A stretch of 7,605 nucleotides of DNA from Candidatus Omnitrophota bacterium (GTDB lineage Bacteria; Omnitrophota; Gorgyraeia; 2-02-FULL-51-18): positions 1 to 7,605 of the forward strand of contig JAHFFM010000090.1 in assembly GCA_023247935.1 (NCBI GenBank). The letters are read 5' to 3'. Below are positions 6,671 through 7,605 of this stretch, one piece after another; within the stretch, counting starts at the first letter, position 1, and each line of letters opens with the position of its first letter. The notes beneath the pieces are model-generated. The model made no database searches. It saw nothing but the letters and a program-made list of their open reading frames with translations, and had not been told where the DNA came from. The position numbers and the translations under genes were made by a program.

Positions 6671-6726
6671 AAATCACTCTGATTGTACATCCTCTCGAAT
6701 CGGTTGCATTCTGTAGAGCCCCAAGT

Positions 6727-6768
6727 AGAAAAAAGTAGGTCAGGTTTAAACCTGACCTACTTTTTTCT
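6727..6768. terminator. perfect 42-bp palindrome, bidirectional intrinsic terminator
   Basis: Every base is symmetrical: each half runs from AGAAAAAAG through TAGGTCAGG to TTT. The RNA would form a long stem with GTAGGTCAGG pairing with CCTGACCTAC, followed on either strand by a TTTTTT run, so it qualifies as an intrinsic terminator in both directions. For the leftward genes it would end the aroA transcript before the mreB promoter. GTAG also heads this stem on both strands, linking it in design to the two flanking REP-like hairpins. Confidence 0.8.
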
Positions 6769-6825
6769 GGCCGATACACTCACCCGAGAGGTGTTTTCTA
6801 GATATTTTGAATTCCACCTGAATTA

Positions 6826-6847
6826 CGCAAACTGAAGTTTGCGCTAC
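6826..6847 (-). repeat. REP-like hairpin 2 (GTAG + palindrome, inverted copy)
   Basis: On the minus strand, GTAG (6847-6844) is followed by CGCAAACTTCAGTTTGCG, an 8-bp perfect stem with a TC loop. Against hairpin 1 the hairpins match at 14 of 18 positions; two of the four differences compensate each other within the stem, and the other two turn the terminal T-C mismatch into a C:G pair. Confidence 0.65.
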
Positions 6848-6861
6848 CCTTAAACCGTTAG

Positions 6862-6874
6862 TTTGTTAGCAATG
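6862..6874 (-). repeat. right terminal inverted repeat of the composite element
   Basis: TTTGTTAGCAATG on the plus strand, the exact inverse of 6622-6634. It lies 15 nt beyond the aroA stop codon. Confidence 0.65.
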
Positions 6875-6889
6875 AATCAAATCAAGATT

Positions 6890-7605
6890 TTATTTGGATA
6901 ATTGATAAGGAATTTGAAGCTGATTCAACAGCCCAAAAAAATTAGGAAATGAGGTATTGATACAATCCAGATCTTCTACAATAGTTTCACCATCCGCCAC
7001 CATTCCCGCAACAATCAATGACATGGCAGTGCGATGATCTTTAAAAGAATTCAATTTTGCACCTTTAAGCGGAGTGCCACCTGTAATAAAAATAGTGTCC
7101 CCCTCCACTTGAATACTGGCTCCCATCGCAGAAAGAGTTGTCGTCATTGAATGAATACGATCCGTTTCCTTTACACGAAGCTCCTTAGCCTCATGAATAA
7201 TGCTCACACCTTTTGCTTGAGTAGCCAGAACCATCAAAATAGGAATCTCGTCAATTAATGATGGAAGTTCTTCTCTCTTAATTTCGAAAGCTTTTAATGA
7301 TTGTGTGTGCAACCCAAAATCCGCAACCGGTTCCGGGCCGGCCATGCTTCCTTTAGCCGAACTCTGATAACCAGAAAAATTGACTCCCATTCTCTTGAGA
7401 ACTTCTAAAAGCCCTGTTCGCGTTGGATTATCTAAAACCGATTTAAATTGAATCGTTGTGTCGGGAACCAATAAGGCAATCGCCATAAAAAATGCCGCGC
7501 TAGAGATATCCCCCGCGATTTCAAAACTTTTAGCGGAGAGCTTTTGTCCTCCCTGAACGGAAACGGTAGTACCGGAAATCTCGACCTTGGCGCCAAAATG
7601 AGATA
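6890..7605 (-). CDS. aroA: EPSP synthase (3-phosphoshikimate 1-carboxyvinyltransferase), C-terminal part
   Basis: Partial: 237 residues plus the stop are present and the reading frame runs open off the right edge; the ATG at 7486 is an internal methionine, not the start. The enzyme transfers enolpyruvate from PEP to shikimate-3-phosphate in aromatic amino acid synthesis. Visible motifs (numbered from the window edge) are GDISSAAFF (31-39), NPTRTG (59-64), DEIP with the catalytic Asp at 118, RVKETDR (143-149), DHRTAM (189-194) and TSFPNFF (217-223). These include the expected PEP- and glyphosate-binding Lys, Glu and Arg residues. The SSAAF sequence resembles the Bacillus type rather than the enterobacterial SSQF. 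A composite repeat with a strong terminator follows directly, so it is transcriptionally separate from mreB. Its base composition looks more AT-rich than the mre genes. Confidence 0.93.
   Translation of the reverse strand, partial: SHFGAKVEISGTTVSVQGGQKLSAKSFEIAGDISSAAFFMAIALLVPDTTIQFKSVLDNPTRTGLLEVLKRMGVNFSGYQSSAKGSMAGPEPVADFGLHTQSLKAFEIKREELPSLIDEIPILMVLATQAKGVSIIHEAKELRVKETDRIHSMTTTLSAMGASIQVEGDTIFITGGTPLKGAKLNSFKDHRTAMSLIVAGMVADGETIVEDLDCINTSFPNFFGLLNQLQIPYQLSK

Larger units (their letters stand above)
6622..6874. repeat. 253-bp symmetrical composite repeat (BIME/MITE-like)
   Basis: The element is bounded by a perfect 13-bp inverted repeat. Inside each end, at the same distance (14 nt), lies GTAG followed immediately by an 18-nt hairpin. 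In the middle is a perfect 42-bp palindrome, whose centre (6747.5) coincides with the centre of the whole element (6748). The 49-nt arms are thus ordered identically and inverted: terminal repeat, 14 variable bases, GTAG, hairpin. GTAG next to a palindrome is the hallmark of REP sequences mobilised by REP-associated tyrosine transposases (RAYTs). No transposase gene and no obvious target-site duplication is present. The element starts 15 nt after the aroA stop and ends about 62 bp before the mreB -35 box, so it separates the two transcription units. Whether it recurs elsewhere in the genome cannot be seen here. Confidence 0.6.

Noticed and set aside
6496..6889. A small RNA gene, CRISPR array or decayed transposase in the aroA-mreB gap
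   Set aside because: There are no regularly spaced direct repeats and no protein-coding remnant; the structure is fully described by inverted repeats, a terminator and a promoter.
6890..7486. Treating aroA as a complete 198-residue gene starting at ATG 7486
   Set aside because: The frame stays open upstream and continues with EPSP synthase sequence (KSFEIAGDISSAAFF) to the window edge, so this methionine is internal.

Overview
All seven genes in this 7.6 kb window lie on the minus strand, so transcription runs from the high coordinates to the low ones. The genes are chromosomal housekeeping genes of a rod-shaped, diderm (Gram-negative-type) bacterium. Evidence for this is a complete elongasome cluster in the order mreB-mreC-mreD-mrdA(PBP2)-rodA, a type IV pilus PilT-type ATPase, and near-consensus sigma-70 promoters. 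The sequence does not allow a safe taxonomic assignment. Three non-ATG starts and the unusual neighbours (aroA upstream, a degenerate GGDEF gene and pilT downstream) would fit an uncultured or poorly sampled lineage, but that is inference.

Layout in the direction of transcription. (1) 7605-6890: the C-terminal 237 residues of EPSP synthase (AroA); its start lies outside the window. (2) 6889-6496: a 394-bp intergenic region. It holds a symmetrical composite repeat of about 253 bp (6622-6874) with 13-bp terminal inverted repeats, two GTAG-headed hairpins with a compensatory base-pair change, and a perfect 42-bp palindrome exactly at its centre that should act as a bidirectional intrinsic terminator. 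After it comes a perfect-consensus promoter (TTGACA-17-TATAAT) that drives mreB. (3) 6495-1288: mreB, mreC, mreD, mrdA and rodA, packed with gaps of 16 nt, -8 nt, -4 nt and 5 nt, clearly one operon. (4) 1287-1222: an AT-rich 66-bp gap carrying a second strong sigma-70 promoter (TTGACT-17-TATTAT) overlapped by an imperfect dyad. (5) 1221-334: a membrane-anchored HAMP-GGDEF protein whose GGDEF signature reads NQYEF. (6) 319-1: the N-terminal 106 residues of a PilT-family ATPase, 14 nt after the GGDEF gene and running off the window edge.

Functionally, MreB (actin-like filament), MreC and MreD (membrane scaffold), PBP2 (transpeptidase) and RodA (SEDS glycosyltransferase) form the side-wall peptidoglycan machine. 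The downstream pair couples a probably catalytically dead diguanylate-cyclase-like membrane protein to a pilus retraction motor, which suggests a regulator of twitching or surface behaviour. I see no defence system, integrase, CRISPR array, tRNA or rRNA. The points most worth following are the composite intergenic repeat, the degenerate GGDEF-pilT pair, and the run of non-ATG starts in mreB, mreC and mreD.
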